From NCBI GenBank assembly GCA_035325705.1, contig DAOKZI010000001.1, positions 62,001 through 126,000 on the forward strand: a DNA stretch of 64,000 bases, in the 5' to 3' direction. Source of the stretch: Ga0077536 sp035325705. Its GTDB lineage: Bacteria; Pseudomonadota; Gammaproteobacteria; Ga0077536. The notes below the pieces were generated by a model, which was given only the letters and a program-made list of their open reading frames with translations, had not been told where the DNA came from and made no database searches. Both the position numbers and the translations under genes were made by a program. Positions 34,222 to 43,684 of this stretch are shown one piece after another; position 1 is the stretch's first letter, and the number at the start of each line of letters is the position of its first letter.

Positions 34222-37200
34222 TCAGCCCACCGTCGCGTTCGCGCGCGCCGGCGTGCTGCCCTGCTCGCCGGCGACCAGCGCGAGCCGCGGCAGGCGCGCC
34301 GTGTGCTTCAGGAGCTGGCGCGTCGTCTCCGCCGACTCCGGCTTGCCGAAATAATAGCCCTGTCCGTACGCGCAGCCGAGCCGCTGCAGGTGCGCGAGCT
34401 GTTCGATCTTCTCGATGCCTTCGGCGACGACGTCGAGATCGAGCGCATTGGCGAGGCTGATGATCGCGCGCACGAGCTCGGACCCGTCGTTCTTCTTCAG
34501 CCCGTCGATGAACGAGCGATCGATCTTCAAAATGTCGATCGGGAAGCGGTGCACGTGGCTCAGCGAGGAGTAGCCGGTGCCGAAGTCGTCGAGCGCGATG
34601 CGCACGCCGAGCCGCTGCAGGTGCGCGAGCTGTTCGATCTTCTCGATGCCTTCGGCGACGACGTCGAGATCGAGCGCATTGGCGAGGCTGATGATCGCGC
34701 GCACGAGCTCGGACCCGTCGTTCTTCTTCAGCCCGTCGATGAACGAGCGATCGATCTTCAAAATGTCGATCGGGAAGCGGTGCACGTGGCTCAGCGAGGA
34801 GTAGCCGGTGCCGAAGTCGTCGAGCGCGATGCGCACGCCGAGCTGCTTCAGGCGCGTGAGCTGATCGATCGCCGCGGTGACGTTCTGCATCAGCACGCTC
34901 TCGGTGATCTCGAGCACCAGCACGTGCGGCGGGATGCGCAGCGCCTCGATCACCTGGCGCACCTCGCCGACGAGATCGGTGTGCTCGATCTGCCGGCCGG
35001 AAATGTTGATCGCGATGTGCTGCAGACGCTCGGGCCGCACCGACTGCAGCCACTCGATCGTGTGCCGGCAGGCCTGCTCCAGCATCGTGCGTCCGACGCG
35101 CTCGATGAGCCCGCTGTCCTCGGCGATCTGGATGAAGGTGCCCGGCGCGAGCAGTCCGCGCACCGGATGCTGCCAGCGCACCAGCGCCTCGAAGCCGACG
35201 ATCTCGGAGGTCTTCAGATCGACGATCGGCTGGAAGTAAGGCACGAACTCGCGGCGATCGAGCGCGCTCGACATCTCCATCTCGAGATCCACGGTCTGCA
35301 TCACCGTCGCGTACATGCCGGGCTCGAAGATCTCGAAGCAGCGCTTGCCGCGCGCCTTCGCGCGATACATCGCGAGATCCGCATTGCGCATCAGCTCCTG
35401 CGGCGTGACGCTGCGATCGGCGCGCGCGACGCCGAGGCTCGCCGACAGCACGAGCTGACGGCCGTCGATGTCGTAGGGCGCGGACAGCGCCTCGACGAGA
35501 CGGCCGGCGAGGCCCTGGATGTAAGCGTCGCTGGTGTCGCCGGTCACGAGCAGCGCAAATTCGTCGCCGCCGAGACGCGCGACCGTGTCGCCGCTGCGTG
35601 TCGCGCGGATCAGCCGCCGCGCCGCGATCGCGAGCAGCTTGTCGCCGGCCTCGTGTCCGAGCGAATCGTTGATCTTCTTGAAGTTGTCGAGGTCCGCGAA
35701 AATCAGCGTCGGGTACGGCTCGCGGCCGTTGGCGCGGGCGAGCGCGATGCCGAGCTGTTCGTTGAAGAGATTGCGGTTGGCGAGCAAGGTCAGCGTGTCG
35801 GTGAAGGCGAGATGCTTGAGCTCGTCCTCCAGGCGCTTGCGCTCGGTGATGTCGCGCGCGTTCAGCACGAGGCCGCGCACGGTCGGATCGTGCAGCAGGT
35901 TGGTGCCGATCACTTCCACGTAGGTCCAGTCGCCGTCGTGCGAGCGCAGGCGCCATTCGACCGGGCCGTTGAGCGTCGGGTCTTCGCTCAGATCGCGGCA
36001 GAAATGACGCACGTCGTAGACGTCCGCCGGATGCGCGATTTCGATGAGGAGCTTGCCCGGCAGCGCCTCGACCGGCATGCCGAGCAGGTGCTCGATGGAC
36101 GGCGTGACGAAGGTGACGCGCGCCTCGTCATTGACGACGATGACGAGATCGGACGAATTCTTGATCAAGGACGAGAAGCGCTGCTCGCTCTCGCTGATCG
36201 CCTGCATCTTGGACAGCTCGGCGTGCTCGCGGTTGGCGAAGATCTGGCGCGCGACGACGAGGCCCGTCACCAGCATCGCGACCAGGGACAGCATGCCGTT
36301 CGGCGCCGACAGCGAGCCGCGCACCTCCCACATCAACAGCACATAGACGCCGGCAACGGCGAGATAGGGCATCGCCTGGAAGGTGTACGGCGCCAGGGTC
36401 TGCGCGTCGCGGCGGGTTTGCAGGCGCGTCGCGTCGGTCGCCTGCAGCGCGGCGGCGGCCGTCATCAGCACGAAGCTCAGCAGGAAGCACAGATCCGCGA
36501 GGCCGCCGCTGGCATAGCTGCCTTCGACGGCCGGGACGAGGAACAGGATGTCGCCGGCCATCATCATCACGCAGCTCGCGGCGATGAGCATCATCGGCAT
36601 CGGGAACTCGTTGCTGCGGCGTTTCAGGATCACCGACACCACGGCGAGCAGCAGCATCACGTCCGCCACCGGGTAGGCGGCGCTGACGAGCAGACCGAAC
36701 AGCCCGTGCTCGGAGTCGAACTCGATTTTGCGCAGCGCGAAGTACCACAGCGCGCCGGCGAGACTGACCGTGGCAGTCGCGCAGTCGAGCGCGAACTTGG
36801 CGCGATCGCGCGCCGTCGGCAGCCGCTCGCTGAGGCATATGAGCGCGTAGATCGCGAGCGGATAGAACGGTAGGAAGAAGGCGTCGGCGATCGACGGAAA
36901 CGGGTAGATCTCCAGCACGCCTTCGTAGACGTTCCAGATGCAGCTCCCGACCCAATACAGAATGTAGGCGAGGCTCATCGCGCGCCAGCCGCGCTGCTGG
37001 CGCTCGGTCAGCACCGGCAGACGTGAGGCACGCCAGGACAGCACCGCGATCAGCGGCAGCAGCGGCGTGTCGTAGCAGTAGCTGAACAGCGTGTCGACGA
37101 AAGATCCGCCCCAGCCGAAGGCCTGCCAGGAACAGAAGACGAGTGCCCAGACGATGGCGGCCGCGGTGAGCTGGAGCCCCCGATCGCGTTTCCAGTCGGC

Positions 37201-37263
37201 GCGGTCGATGGCAATCGGCCGCAGGGATTCGGTAGGCGTCAGCTCTGCGCCGCTGGCTTGCAT
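34222..37263 (-). CDS. membrane-bound PAS-GGDEF-EAL protein with a duplicated EAL segment
   Basis: 1013 residues. Nine or ten membrane helices (about 30-345), a PAS domain (about 350-475, SSLIKNSSDLVIVVNDEARV), a GGDEF domain with intact GGDEF at 565-569, then EAL with E-A-L at 692-694 (GFEALVRWQHP). It should make and/or break c-di-GMP in response to a membrane or PAS signal. Within EAL, 77 residues are exactly repeated: 810-886 and 887-963, each with DDFGTGYSS, KIDRSFIDGL and VVAEGIEKIE. A normal EAL has one copy, so the barrel gains an inserted unit that may disable or reshape the phosphodiesterase. The protein then ends normally (AYGQGYYFGKP). Confidence 0.92.
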   Translation of the reverse strand: MQASGAELTPTESLRPIAIDRADWKRDRGLQLTAAAIVWALVFCSWQAFGWGGSFVDTLFSYCYDTPLLPLIAVLSWRASRLPVLTERQQRGWRAMSLAYILYWVGSCIWNVYEGVLEIYPFPSIADAFFLPFYPLAIYALICLSERLPTARDRAKFALDCATATVSLAGALWYFALRKIEFDSEHGLFGLLVSAAYPVADVMLLLAVVSVILKRRSNEFPMPMMLIAASCVMMMAGDILFLVPAVEGSYASGGLADLCFLLSFVLMTAAAALQATDATRLQTRRDAQTLAPYTFQAMPYLAVAGVYVLLMWEVRGSLSAPNGMLSLVAMLVTGLVVARQIFANREHAELSKMQAISESEQRFSSLIKNSSDLVIVVNDEARVTFVTPSIEHLLGMPVEALPGKLLIEIAHPADVYDVRHFCRDLSEDPTLNGPVEWRLRSHDGDWTYVEVIGTNLLHDPTVRGLVLNARDITERKRLEDELKHLAFTDTLTLLANRNLFNEQLGIALARANGREPYPTLIFADLDNFKKINDSLGHEAGDKLLAIAARRLIRATRSGDTVARLGGDEFALLVTGDTSDAYIQGLAGRLVEALSAPYDIDGRQLVLSASLGVARADRSVTPQELMRNADLAMYRAKARGKRCFEIFEPGMYATVMQTVDLEMEMSSALDRREFVPYFQPIVDLKTSEIVGFEALVRWQHPVRGLLAPGTFIQIAEDSGLIERVGRTMLEQACRHTIEWLQSVRPERLQHIAINISGRQIEHTDLVGEVRQVIEALRIPPHVLVLEITESVLMQNVTAAIDQLTRLKQLGVRIALDDFGTGYSSLSHVHRFPIDILKIDRSFIDGLKKNDGSELVRAIISLANALDLDVVAEGIEKIEQLAHLQRLGVRIALDDFGTGYSSLSHVHRFPIDILKIDRSFIDGLKKNDGSELVRAIISLANALDLDVVAEGIEKIEQLAHLQRLGCAYGQGYYFGKPESAETTRQLLKHTARLPRLALVAGEQGSTPARANATVG
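34375..34836. repeat. perfect 231-bp tandem duplication inside the EAL domain
   Basis: Two head-to-tail units, 34375-34605 and 34606-34836, read as identical wherever compared. 231 is divisible by three, so the frame is kept and exactly 77 codons are added. The absence of visible divergence implies a very recent event, or an assembly artefact. Confidence 0.85.
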
Positions 37264-37606
37264 GGGCTCGTTCTCTCGTTCGTCAACGTTGGGCGACGTT
37301 TCCGAAGCGGCCCGATCTCGCTACCGTCCGCCCCGCTCGTGTCCCCGAGTCTGGGGCGCGCCGGTCGGGCGCTGTTCGTTCCCAGGGTTATCGCACGTTA
37401 CATGCCAAGGCTTGAGCGGGCCGGAATAGCGCAGGCAGGCGTCTGGAATCGCGCCAGAGCGTGCTGGATACAGCGGTTGACGGCGGGTGTCTGACGGGAT
37501 GGCGCTGGAATCCTGACGGCTGCAGCGGGAAGCGGCGCCAGAAATCCAGCGTCAGCGTCGGTGTCCTCCCGCAGATGACGGGCAGACGTCCGACAAGGAA
37601 ATCACT
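37264..37606. other. gap between the DEAD-box helicase and the GGDEF/EAL gene
   Basis: 343 bp. A 7-bp inverted repeat CGCTGGA (37503-37509) / TCCAGCG (37545-37551) lies about 55 bp after the helicase stop and could be its terminator hairpin. No REP elements and no gene are visible. Confidence 0.45.
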
Positions 37607-39754
37607 TCAAGACCGACGCGATCCTCGCGCCGGCCCGCGCGGCCCGCCGCCGCCAGGCGGACCGCGGCGCGGCGGCGGACGGGCACCGTCGGGGCTGCCG
37701 CGCGCGTCGCGTCGCCGCGGCGGCACACTGCCGTCGGGCCGTGGACCGGGGCGCGACGAGCGATCGCCGCGCGCGCCGGCGCTGTCCGGACGGGCTGGTG
37801 CCGTGCGCTGCGGCGTGTGGTCGTCGCCGCGACGGCTGGGCGCCTCGCGCGGCCCGCGGTCGTCGCGCGCCGCACCGCGGCGGGCGGCGTCCGCCCGAGG
37901 CGGGCGATCGTCGCGGCTGGAGCGCGGCGCGCCGTCGCGTCCGGCGGGCCGCGGCGTCCGCGCGGGAGCTGCGTCCTCGTCGCGGCGCGCGCGCGGCGCG
38001 GCTTCGGCCTCGTCGGCCGGCCGCAGATTGAAGCGGAATTTGCCGAAGCGCACCTTCTTCATGTGCTGCAGCAGCTCGCGCGGCATGCCGGCCGGCAGAT
38101 CGACCAGGGTGTAGTCGTCGAACAGCTCGACCCGCCCGATGTAGCGGCTGTCGAGCCCGGCCTCGTTTGCGATCGCGCCGACGATGTGCTTGGGCGTCGC
38201 GCCGTGGGTGAGGCCGACGTCCAGGCGATAGCGCAGCATGTCGACCTCGGCGCTCCGCTCGCGCGGCGCCCGGCGGCCGGCCGCGGCCGGCACGGGCGCT
38301 TGTTCGCGCGGCGGCGTAGCCAGGAATTCGTCGAGCTCTGCGGGCCGCGGCAGCCGGCCGGGACGAGCGGCCGGCGCGGCGCGCGCCTCGCGGGCCGGCG
38401 CCGGCGCCGGCTCGCGCTCCGCGCGCGGTGCCGGGCCGGACTCGAAGCGCAGCGGCCGTTCGCGCTGCACCATCCAGGCGAGCGCGGCGCCGACGCGCGC
38501 GGGATCGACGTCCTGCGCATCGGCGATCTCGCGCACCAGGGCTTCGAAGAAATCGAGGTCCTCGCGCGCGAGATGTTCGGCGACGGCCTCTCGGAACTGG
38601 AGGCCGCGGCGATCGGCGATCGCGCTCAGGCTGGGCGCGCGCATCGGCTCGATCGGCTGGCGGGTCGCGCGCTCGATCGCGCGCAGCAAACGCATTTCGC
38701 GCGGCGCGACGAACAAGATCGCCTCGCCCGGGCGGCCGGCGCGGCCGGTGCGCCCGATCCGGTGCACGTAGCTCTCGATGTCGTAGGGCACGTCGTAGTT
38801 GATGACGTGGCTGATGCGCGGCACGTCGAGGCCGCGCGCGGCGACGTCGGTCGCGATCACGATGTCCAGCTCCTCGTTTTTTAGCTGCTCGATCGCCTTT
38901 TCGCGCTGCGCCTGGTTCATGTCGCCGTTCAGCGCAGCGCAGGCATAGCCGCGCGCTTCGAGCTTCTCGGCGAGCTCGACCGTCGCGGTCTTGGTGCGCA
39001 CGAAGATGAGGACGGCGTCGGTCTCTTCGACCTCGAGCATGCGCGTCAGCGCGTCGAGCTTGTACAGGCCGCCGACCTGCCAGTAGCGCTGGCGCACGGC
39101 CTCGACGGTGCTGGTCTTGGCCTTGATCCGGATTTCGCGCGGCTCCCGCAGGTGGCGCCGCGCGACATCGCGAATGGCGTCCGGCATCGTCGCCGAGAAC
39201 AGCGCCGTCTGCCGCGTCGGCGGCGTGTGCTCGAGGATCCACTCGACGTCTTCGAGAAAGCCCATGCGCAGCATCTCGTCGGCCTCGTCGAGGACCAGTG
39301 CGGACAGCTTCGCGAGCGACAGGCTCTCGCGGCGCAGGTGATCCATCACGCGCCCCGGGGTGCCGACGACGACGTGCACCCCGCGGCGTAGCTGGTGAAG
39401 CTGCTGATGCATGCTCTGACCGCCGTAGATCGGCACGACGTGGAAGCCGGGAATGCCGTGCGCATAGCGCTGGCAAGCTTCGGCGACCTGGATCGCGAGC
39501 TCGCGCGTCGGCGTCAGCACGAGGATCTGCGGCCCCACCGCCGCGGGGTCGAGGCGCGCGAGCAGCGGTAGCGCGAAGGCCGCGGTCTTGCCGGTCCCGG
39601 TCTGGGCCTGACCGATCAGATCGTGGCCGGCGAGCAGCACCGGAATCGCCGCGGCCTGGATCGGCGAGGGAGTTTCATAGCCCAGCGCCTCCAGCACGGC
39701 GAGCATGGACGCGGGCAGGCCGAGATCGGCAAAGGCGGACACGGTATCTGACAT
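37607..39754 (-). CDS. DEAD-box RNA helicase with DbpA-type RNA-binding domain
   Basis: 715 residues. Helicase motifs in order: AQTGTGKT (50-57), TPTREL (81-86), DEAD (156-159), SAT (187-189), and in domain 2 VAARGLDVPRISHVINYD and HRIGRTGRAG. A DbpA-like RNA-binding domain follows (about 495-570; LRYRLDVGLTHGATPKHIVG and IGRVELFDDYTLVDLPAGMP). The last 110 residues are an Arg/Gly/Asp-rich disordered tail ending in a GGGPRGPARG-like stretch. This is the DeaD/CsdA or RhlE class that unwinds structured RNA during ribosome assembly, mRNA decay or cold. A second long frame on the same strand and several opposite-strand frames are composition-driven shadows. Confidence 0.93.
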   Translation of the reverse strand: MSDTVSAFADLGLPASMLAVLEALGYETPSPIQAAAIPVLLAGHDLIGQAQTGTGKTAAFALPLLARLDPAAVGPQILVLTPTRELAIQVAEACQRYAHGIPGFHVVPIYGGQSMHQQLHQLRRGVHVVVGTPGRVMDHLRRESLSLAKLSALVLDEADEMLRMGFLEDVEWILEHTPPTRQTALFSATMPDAIRDVARRHLREPREIRIKAKTSTVEAVRQRYWQVGGLYKLDALTRMLEVEETDAVLIFVRTKTATVELAEKLEARGYACAALNGDMNQAQREKAIEQLKNEELDIVIATDVAARGLDVPRISHVINYDVPYDIESYVHRIGRTGRAGRPGEAILFVAPREMRLLRAIERATRQPIEPMRAPSLSAIADRRGLQFREAVAEHLAREDLDFFEALVREIADAQDVDPARVGAALAWMVQRERPLRFESGPAPRAEREPAPAPAREARAAPAARPGRLPRPAELDEFLATPPREQAPVPAAAGRRAPRERSAEVDMLRYRLDVGLTHGATPKHIVGAIANEAGLDSRYIGRVELFDDYTLVDLPAGMPRELLQHMKKVRFGKFRFNLRPADEAEAAPRARRDEDAAPARTPRPAGRDGAPRSSRDDRPPRADAARRGAARDDRGPREAPSRRGDDHTPQRTAPARPDSAGARGDRSSRPGPRPDGSVPPRRRDARGSPDGARPPPRRGPPGGGGPRGPARGSRRS

Positions 39755-39846
39755 CGGAGAAGGGCACGAAGCCCGGGGCTCTGGGGGCGCGCAGTGTAAC
39801 CGGTCGGCGCCGAAAAGGCGTGGGCCACTTCTTCATCGTAATCTTC

Positions 39847-40177
39847 GTAGCCCGGGTGCAGCGTAGCGGAACCCGGGATCTTCGCTTCCGCCGAAGCGTC
39901 CGATCCCGGGTTACGACGCGTTGCGATCGCTCCCGATCATAATCTTCGTAGCCCGGATGAGGCGGAGCCGAATCCGGGATCGGCGTCGCGGGCCACGCGA
40001 GAGGCGTCGAGCACCGCAAAGCCGTAGCCCGTATATTCGCTGCGCTTCCGGGCTACGCAAGCGGGTCGAGGACGATCGCGATGCCCGTATTCGTAGCCCG
40101 GGTGCAGCGTAGCGGAACCCGGGATCCTCGACTCCGCCGAAGCGCCCGATCCCGCGTTACGAGGCCTTGCGATCGCT
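39847..40177. repeat. three REP-B pairs; the last runs into the epimerase 3' end
   Basis: Copies at 39847-39931, 39948-40057 and 40093-40177. Each opens GTAGCCCGG and closes with an inverted arm. Copies 1 and 3 share an unusual end (GATCCCG-G/C-GTTACGA...TTGCGATCGCTCC). In copy 3 this end supplies the stop and last codons of the epimerase gene (40157-40177). 39755-39846 has no recognised feature. Confidence 0.8.
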
Positions 40178-41167
40178 CCTCACCGCGACCGCGCGCTCGG
40201 CGCTCAGCGTGTCGAGCCAGGACTGGCGCGGATCGCGGAAATGCACGCCGAGCTCGCGCTCGGCCTTCGCGCCGCTGAAGCGCAGATCCATGAAGGCCGC
40301 GCGCGCGAGATCGGCGCTGAACAGGCGCGGCAGCTTGAGCCAGCGCTGCGGCGCTTCGAGCAGCGCGCCATAGGCGACGGCCAGCCACTTCGGCATCCAC
40401 CACCAGATCCGGCGGAAGCCGCCGGGCGTCGTCTGCCATAGGCGAAATACCTCGCGCAGCGGCAGTTGACCGCCGGAGAAGAGATAGGTCTCGCCGATGC
40501 GGCCTGCGTCGACCGCGCGCACCAGCGCGTTCGCGACGTCGTCGACGTGGACGAAGGACAGCACGCCGTTGCCGAAGCCGATCGGCGGCAGCAGGCCGCG
40601 CACGTAGAGCCGCGCGAAGTGGCCGAGCGCGGCGTGATCGCCTTCCCCGGTCACGGCGACGGGGCAGACGATGACGAGCGGGCAACCGTTGCGCTGGAAG
40701 CCGAGCGCGAGCTCGTGCGCCTCGGTCTTGGTCGCCTCGTAGTGCGACAGCGGCGCGGTCTCGCGCACGAAACTCTCGTCACGCACGCGTCCGCCGCTTT
40801 CGCCCCAGTAGAAAGCAGTCGACACGTAGACGATCTTCGGGATCTTCAGCTCGTCCGCGAGACCCAGCGCGTTGCGCGTGCCCTCGATGTTGACGGCCGA
40901 CATGCGGGCGTCGAGCGCGGCGTCGCCGCCCATCTCGTAGAGGCCGGCGTTGTGAATCACCGCGGCGGCACCCGTCATCGGCGCGCGCATCGACTCGCGC
41001 TGCGTGACGTCGCCGCGCGCGAGCGTCACGCCTAGCGCCGACAGCTCGCGCGCCTGCGCATTGTCGGGATCGCGCACGAGGGCGGTGACTTCCCAGCCCT
41101 GCGCCCGCAGCGCGCGCACGAGGGCGCGACCGATGAAGCCGGTCGCGCCGGTGACGAAGACTCGCAT
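40157..41167 (-). CDS. NAD-dependent epimerase/dehydratase (extended SDR)
   Basis: 336 residues. Rossmann start VFVTGATGFIGRALVRAL (G-x-x-G-x-x-G), catalytic-type YEATK (Tyr-x3-Lys) near residue 150, and a C-terminal substrate domain (ETYLFSGGQLPLREVFRLW). It resembles hopanoid-associated and 3-beta-HSD-like extended SDRs that act on sterol- or sugar-like substrates; the substrate is not known. ATG 41167 lies 19 bp after the stop of the classical SDR gene, so both are probably in one operon. Its last residues (RSDRKAS) and stop are encoded within a REP-B arm. Confidence 0.85.
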   Translation of the reverse strand: MRVFVTGATGFIGRALVRALRAQGWEVTALVRDPDNAQARELSALGVTLARGDVTQRESMRAPMTGAAAVIHNAGLYEMGGDAALDARMSAVNIEGTRNALGLADELKIPKIVYVSTAFYWGESGGRVRDESFVRETAPLSHYEATKTEAHELALGFQRNGCPLVIVCPVAVTGEGDHAALGHFARLYVRGLLPPIGFGNGVLSFVHVDDVANALVRAVDAGRIGETYLFSGGQLPLREVFRLWQTTPGGFRRIWWWMPKWLAVAYGALLEAPQRWLKLPRLFSADLARAAFMDLRFSGAKAERELGVHFRDPRQSWLDTLSAERAVAVRSDRKAS

Positions 41168-41186
41168 GCCCGCCCTCGCGCGCCGC

Positions 41187-41948
41187 TCAGAGATTGCCTT
41201 TGTGCTGCACGCCGTCGACGGGCAGCATTGCGCCGGACACCCAGCTCGCCTTGTCGGAAGCCAGGAACAGCACCGCGTGGGCGACTTCCTCGGGCCGGCC
41301 CATGCGGCCGAACGGAATGCTCGAGACCACCATGTCGTAGAACGGCTTGTTGCTCTTGTGAACGCTGTCCCAGAAGCCGTCGGCAAAGTGGATCGAGCCG
41401 GGCGCGACACAGTTGACGCGGATGCCCTTGGGCGCGAGCTCCATCGCCATGGTCTTCGAATGACTGATCAGCGCCGCCTTGGCCGCCGCGTAGGCAGCGA
41501 CTCCCGGCAGGCTCGCTTCGAGACCGGAAATCGAGCTGATGTTGATCACCGCGCCGCCACCCTGCTGTTCCATCCACGGCGCGACGGTCCAGATCGCGCG
41601 CACCGCCGCCATGATGTCGACGTCGAAGCTCGCCGCCCAGCCGGCCTCGTCGTCGGTGACGCCGAAGCCGGACGGATTGTTGACGAGCACGTCGACGCGG
41701 CCGAGCGCCGCCTTCGCGCCGGCGAGGAAGGCCTTGAGCGCCTCGGCCTGGCCGACGTCGCAGGTCGCCGCGTGCACTTTCACGCCGTGCGCCGCACAGG
41801 CCTGGCGCGCATCTTCGAGCGCCTCGGCACCGCGCGCGCAGAGCGCGAGATTGGCTCCTTCGCGCGCGAACTCGAGCGCAATCGCACGCCCGATTCCCCT
41901 GCTCGCACCCGTCACGATCACGCCCTTGCCCATGAGACCCAGTTCCAT
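41187..41948 (-). CDS. SDR-family oxidoreductase
   Basis: 253 residues. TGASRGIG cofactor motif near the N-terminus, DVLVNNPSG (NNAG variant), catalytic Ser in ISSISGLEAS and Tyr-x3-Lys in AAYAAAKAAL, and GIRVNCVAPGSIH near the C-terminus: a classical short-chain dehydrogenase/reductase using NAD(P)H. The substrate cannot be inferred. ATG 41948 gives the standard length; the frame is open further upstream only through repeat DNA. It is followed by the extended-SDR gene 19 bp downstream. Confidence 0.9.
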   Translation of the reverse strand: MELGLMGKGVIVTGASRGIGRAIALEFAREGANLALCARGAEALEDARQACAAHGVKVHAATCDVGQAEALKAFLAGAKAALGRVDVLVNNPSGFGVTDDEAGWAASFDVDIMAAVRAIWTVAPWMEQQGGGAVINISSISGLEASLPGVAAYAAAKAALISHSKTMAMELAPKGIRVNCVAPGSIHFADGFWDSVHKSNKPFYDMVVSSIPFGRMGRPEEVAHAVLFLASDKASWVSGAMLPVDGVQHKGNL

Positions 41949-41978
41949 GCTCCCCTCCTCGCCACACGAAAAACCATC

Positions 41979-42196
41979 GTAGCCCGGGTGCAGCGCGCAG
42001 CGCGGAACCCGGGATCTTTCCTGCACTGACATGCGGCTTAATTTAGCCACAGAGAACACCGAGAACACAGAGAAAGAAGAGGATTGATTAGCAGCCTCCG
42101 TAATGCCGTCGCTGATGGTCATGACCGAGTCACGGAGCCGTAGACCGACTCCACTTCTTTCTGTGTTCTCGGTGTTCTCTGTGGCTCGATTAAAAG
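41979..42196. repeat. REP-B arm followed by element C
   Basis: A REP-B arm GTAGCCCGGGTGCAGCGCG at 41979 is followed by element C (about 42040-42196), an inverted repeat whose ends read TTAGCCACAGAGAACACCGA and its complement (TGTTCTCGGTGTTCTCTGTG), with about 80 bp between arms. The element ends 17 bp from the nfeD-like stop. Confidence 0.8.
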
Positions 42197-42212
42197 ACAT
42201 ATCAACGGCGAA

Positions 42213-42656
42213 CTAAATACGCTCGACCTTCAGCACCGTGCCCTCGACGCCGACCACGCGCACGTGGGTGCCGGCCGGGGCGTCTTCGCCGCTGATCTTC
42301 CACGCGGTGTCGTCGACGTGCAGTTTGCCGTAGCCGTCGACGATCGGCTCGGCCAGCGTGTAGCGGCGGCCGACGTACTGGCGGCCGCGCTGGTTCAGCG
42401 TCGGATGGCTGGTCTGTTCCGGATGGCGCTCGCGATAGCGCCGCACGAGCACGATGCTCGCGATCGACACCAGCGCGAAGATCAGCCACTGCGCCTGCCA
42501 CGGCAGATCGATGAGCCACAGGAGCACGCCCGTCACCGCGGCGCCGACGCCGAACCACAGCAGGAAGCTGCCCGGCAGCAAGGCTTCGGCGATCAACAGC
42601 ACCATTGCCGCGAGCAGCCAATGCCAGGGCGCGAGATCGGTCAGCAAGGCGGTCAC
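42213..42656 (-). CDS. NfeD-family membrane protein
   Basis: 147 residues from GTG 42656, which overlaps the QmcA-type stop by four bases (GTGA). Three hydrophobic helices (APWHWLLAAMVLLIAEALLP onward) are followed by a small OB-fold domain (RRYTLAEPIVDGYGKLHVDD and GTHVRVVGVEGTVLKVERI). This is the short NfeD form that partners SPFH/stomatin proteins at the membrane; the upstream gene is such a partner. Confidence 0.88.
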   Translation of the reverse strand: MTALLTDLAPWHWLLAAMVLLIAEALLPGSFLLWFGVGAAVTGVLLWLIDLPWQAQWLIFALVSIASIVLVRRYRERHPEQTSHPTLNQRGRQYVGRRYTLAEPIVDGYGKLHVDDTAWKISGEDAPAGTHVRVVGVEGTVLKVERI

Positions 42657-43585
42657 GGCGCCTTGCGCTGCTGCAGGGCGAGCGCGTCCTTCGCGAGCTC
42701 GGTGATGCCGCCGATCGCGCCCAGCACGCCCGCGCTGTCGAGCGGCAGGAACACGAGTTTTTGATTGGGCGCCGTGCCGATGCTCTGCAGTGCCTCGACG
42801 TACTTCAGCGCGACGAAATAATTGACCGCCTGCACGCTCCCGCTGCCGATCGCATCCGACACCATCTGCGTCGCTTTGGCTTCGGCCTCGGCGAGGCGCT
42901 CGCGCGCCTCGGCGTCCTTGAACGAGGCCTCGCGCCGGCCCTCGGCTTCGAGCACCGTCGCCTGCTTCTCGCCCTCGGCCTTGAGGATCGCGGCCTGGCG
43001 CAGGCCCTCGGCCTCGAGGATCGCGGCGCGCTTCTCGCGCTCGGCCTTCATCTGGCGCGCCATCGAGTCGACGAGATCCATCGGCGGCGTGATGTCCTTG
43101 ATCTCGATGCGCGTGACCTTGATGCCCCAGGGATGCGTCGCCTCGTCGACGACTGCGAGCAGCCGCGAATTGATCACGTCGCGCTTGGACAGCGACTCGT
43201 CGAGATCCATCGAGCCGAGCACGGTGCGGATATTGGTCATCGTGAGGTTCAGGATCGCGTATTCGAGGTTGTTGACCTCGTAGGCCGCGCGCACCGCGTC
43301 CAGCACCTGATAGAAGACGACGCCGTCGACCTTGATCACCGCGTTGTCGCGGGTGATGACTTCCTGCGAGGGCACCTCGAGCACCTGTTCCATCATGTTG
43401 ATGCGGCGCCCGACGTTGTCGATGTACGGAATGATGATGCCGAGCCCCGGCCGCAGCGTCGCGCGATAGCGTCCGAAGCGTTCGACGGTCCATTCATAGC
43501 CCTGCGGGACCATCTTCGCGCCCTTGTAGATCGTGACCGCGATCAGCGCGACGAACCCGAGGATCAACATACCGCTCAGTTCCAT
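42653..43585 (-). CDS. qmcA: SPFH/stomatin-family membrane protein (QmcA-like)
   Basis: 310 residues. One N-terminal helix, then an SPFH domain (VPQGYEWTVERFGRY, LRPGLGIIIPYIDNVGRR, NLTMTNIRTVLGSMDLDE, WGIKVTRIEIKDITPP), then a charged coiled coil (about 180-245; AEGLRQAAILKAEGEKQATV) and a hydrophobic end. Such proteins form large oligomeric membrane cages and can modulate FtsH-type proteases. Co-transcription with nfeD is the usual arrangement. Confidence 0.9.
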   Translation of the reverse strand: MELSGMLILGFVALIAVTIYKGAKMVPQGYEWTVERFGRYRATLRPGLGIIIPYIDNVGRRINMMEQVLEVPSQEVITRDNAVIKVDGVVFYQVLDAVRAAYEVNNLEYAILNLTMTNIRTVLGSMDLDESLSKRDVINSRLLAVVDEATHPWGIKVTRIEIKDITPPMDLVDSMARQMKAEREKRAAILEAEGLRQAAILKAEGEKQATVLEAEGRREASFKDAEARERLAEAEAKATQMVSDAIGSGSVQAVNYFVALKYVEALQSIGTAPNQKLVFLPLDSAGVLGAIGGITELAKDALALQQRKAP

Positions 43586-43684
43586 TCCGGCCTCCGTGAC
43601 GACACGGCGGACGCCGTGGCTGCTGCAAGCATTCTATGCGATTAAGTTCATCGAAGATCCCGGTGCAGCGAAGCTACGATCTTC

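Noticed and set aside
34303..36873. 856-codon plus-strand frame opposite the GGDEF/EAL gene
   Set aside because: Low-complexity Asp/Arg/His/Leu product with no recognisable fold; the opposite strand encodes intact GGDEF and EAL motifs.
37602..39476. 624-codon frame on the same strand as the DEAD-box helicase gene but shifted
   Set aside because: Ala/Arg-rich without motifs, whereas the neighbouring frame has every helicase motif in order.
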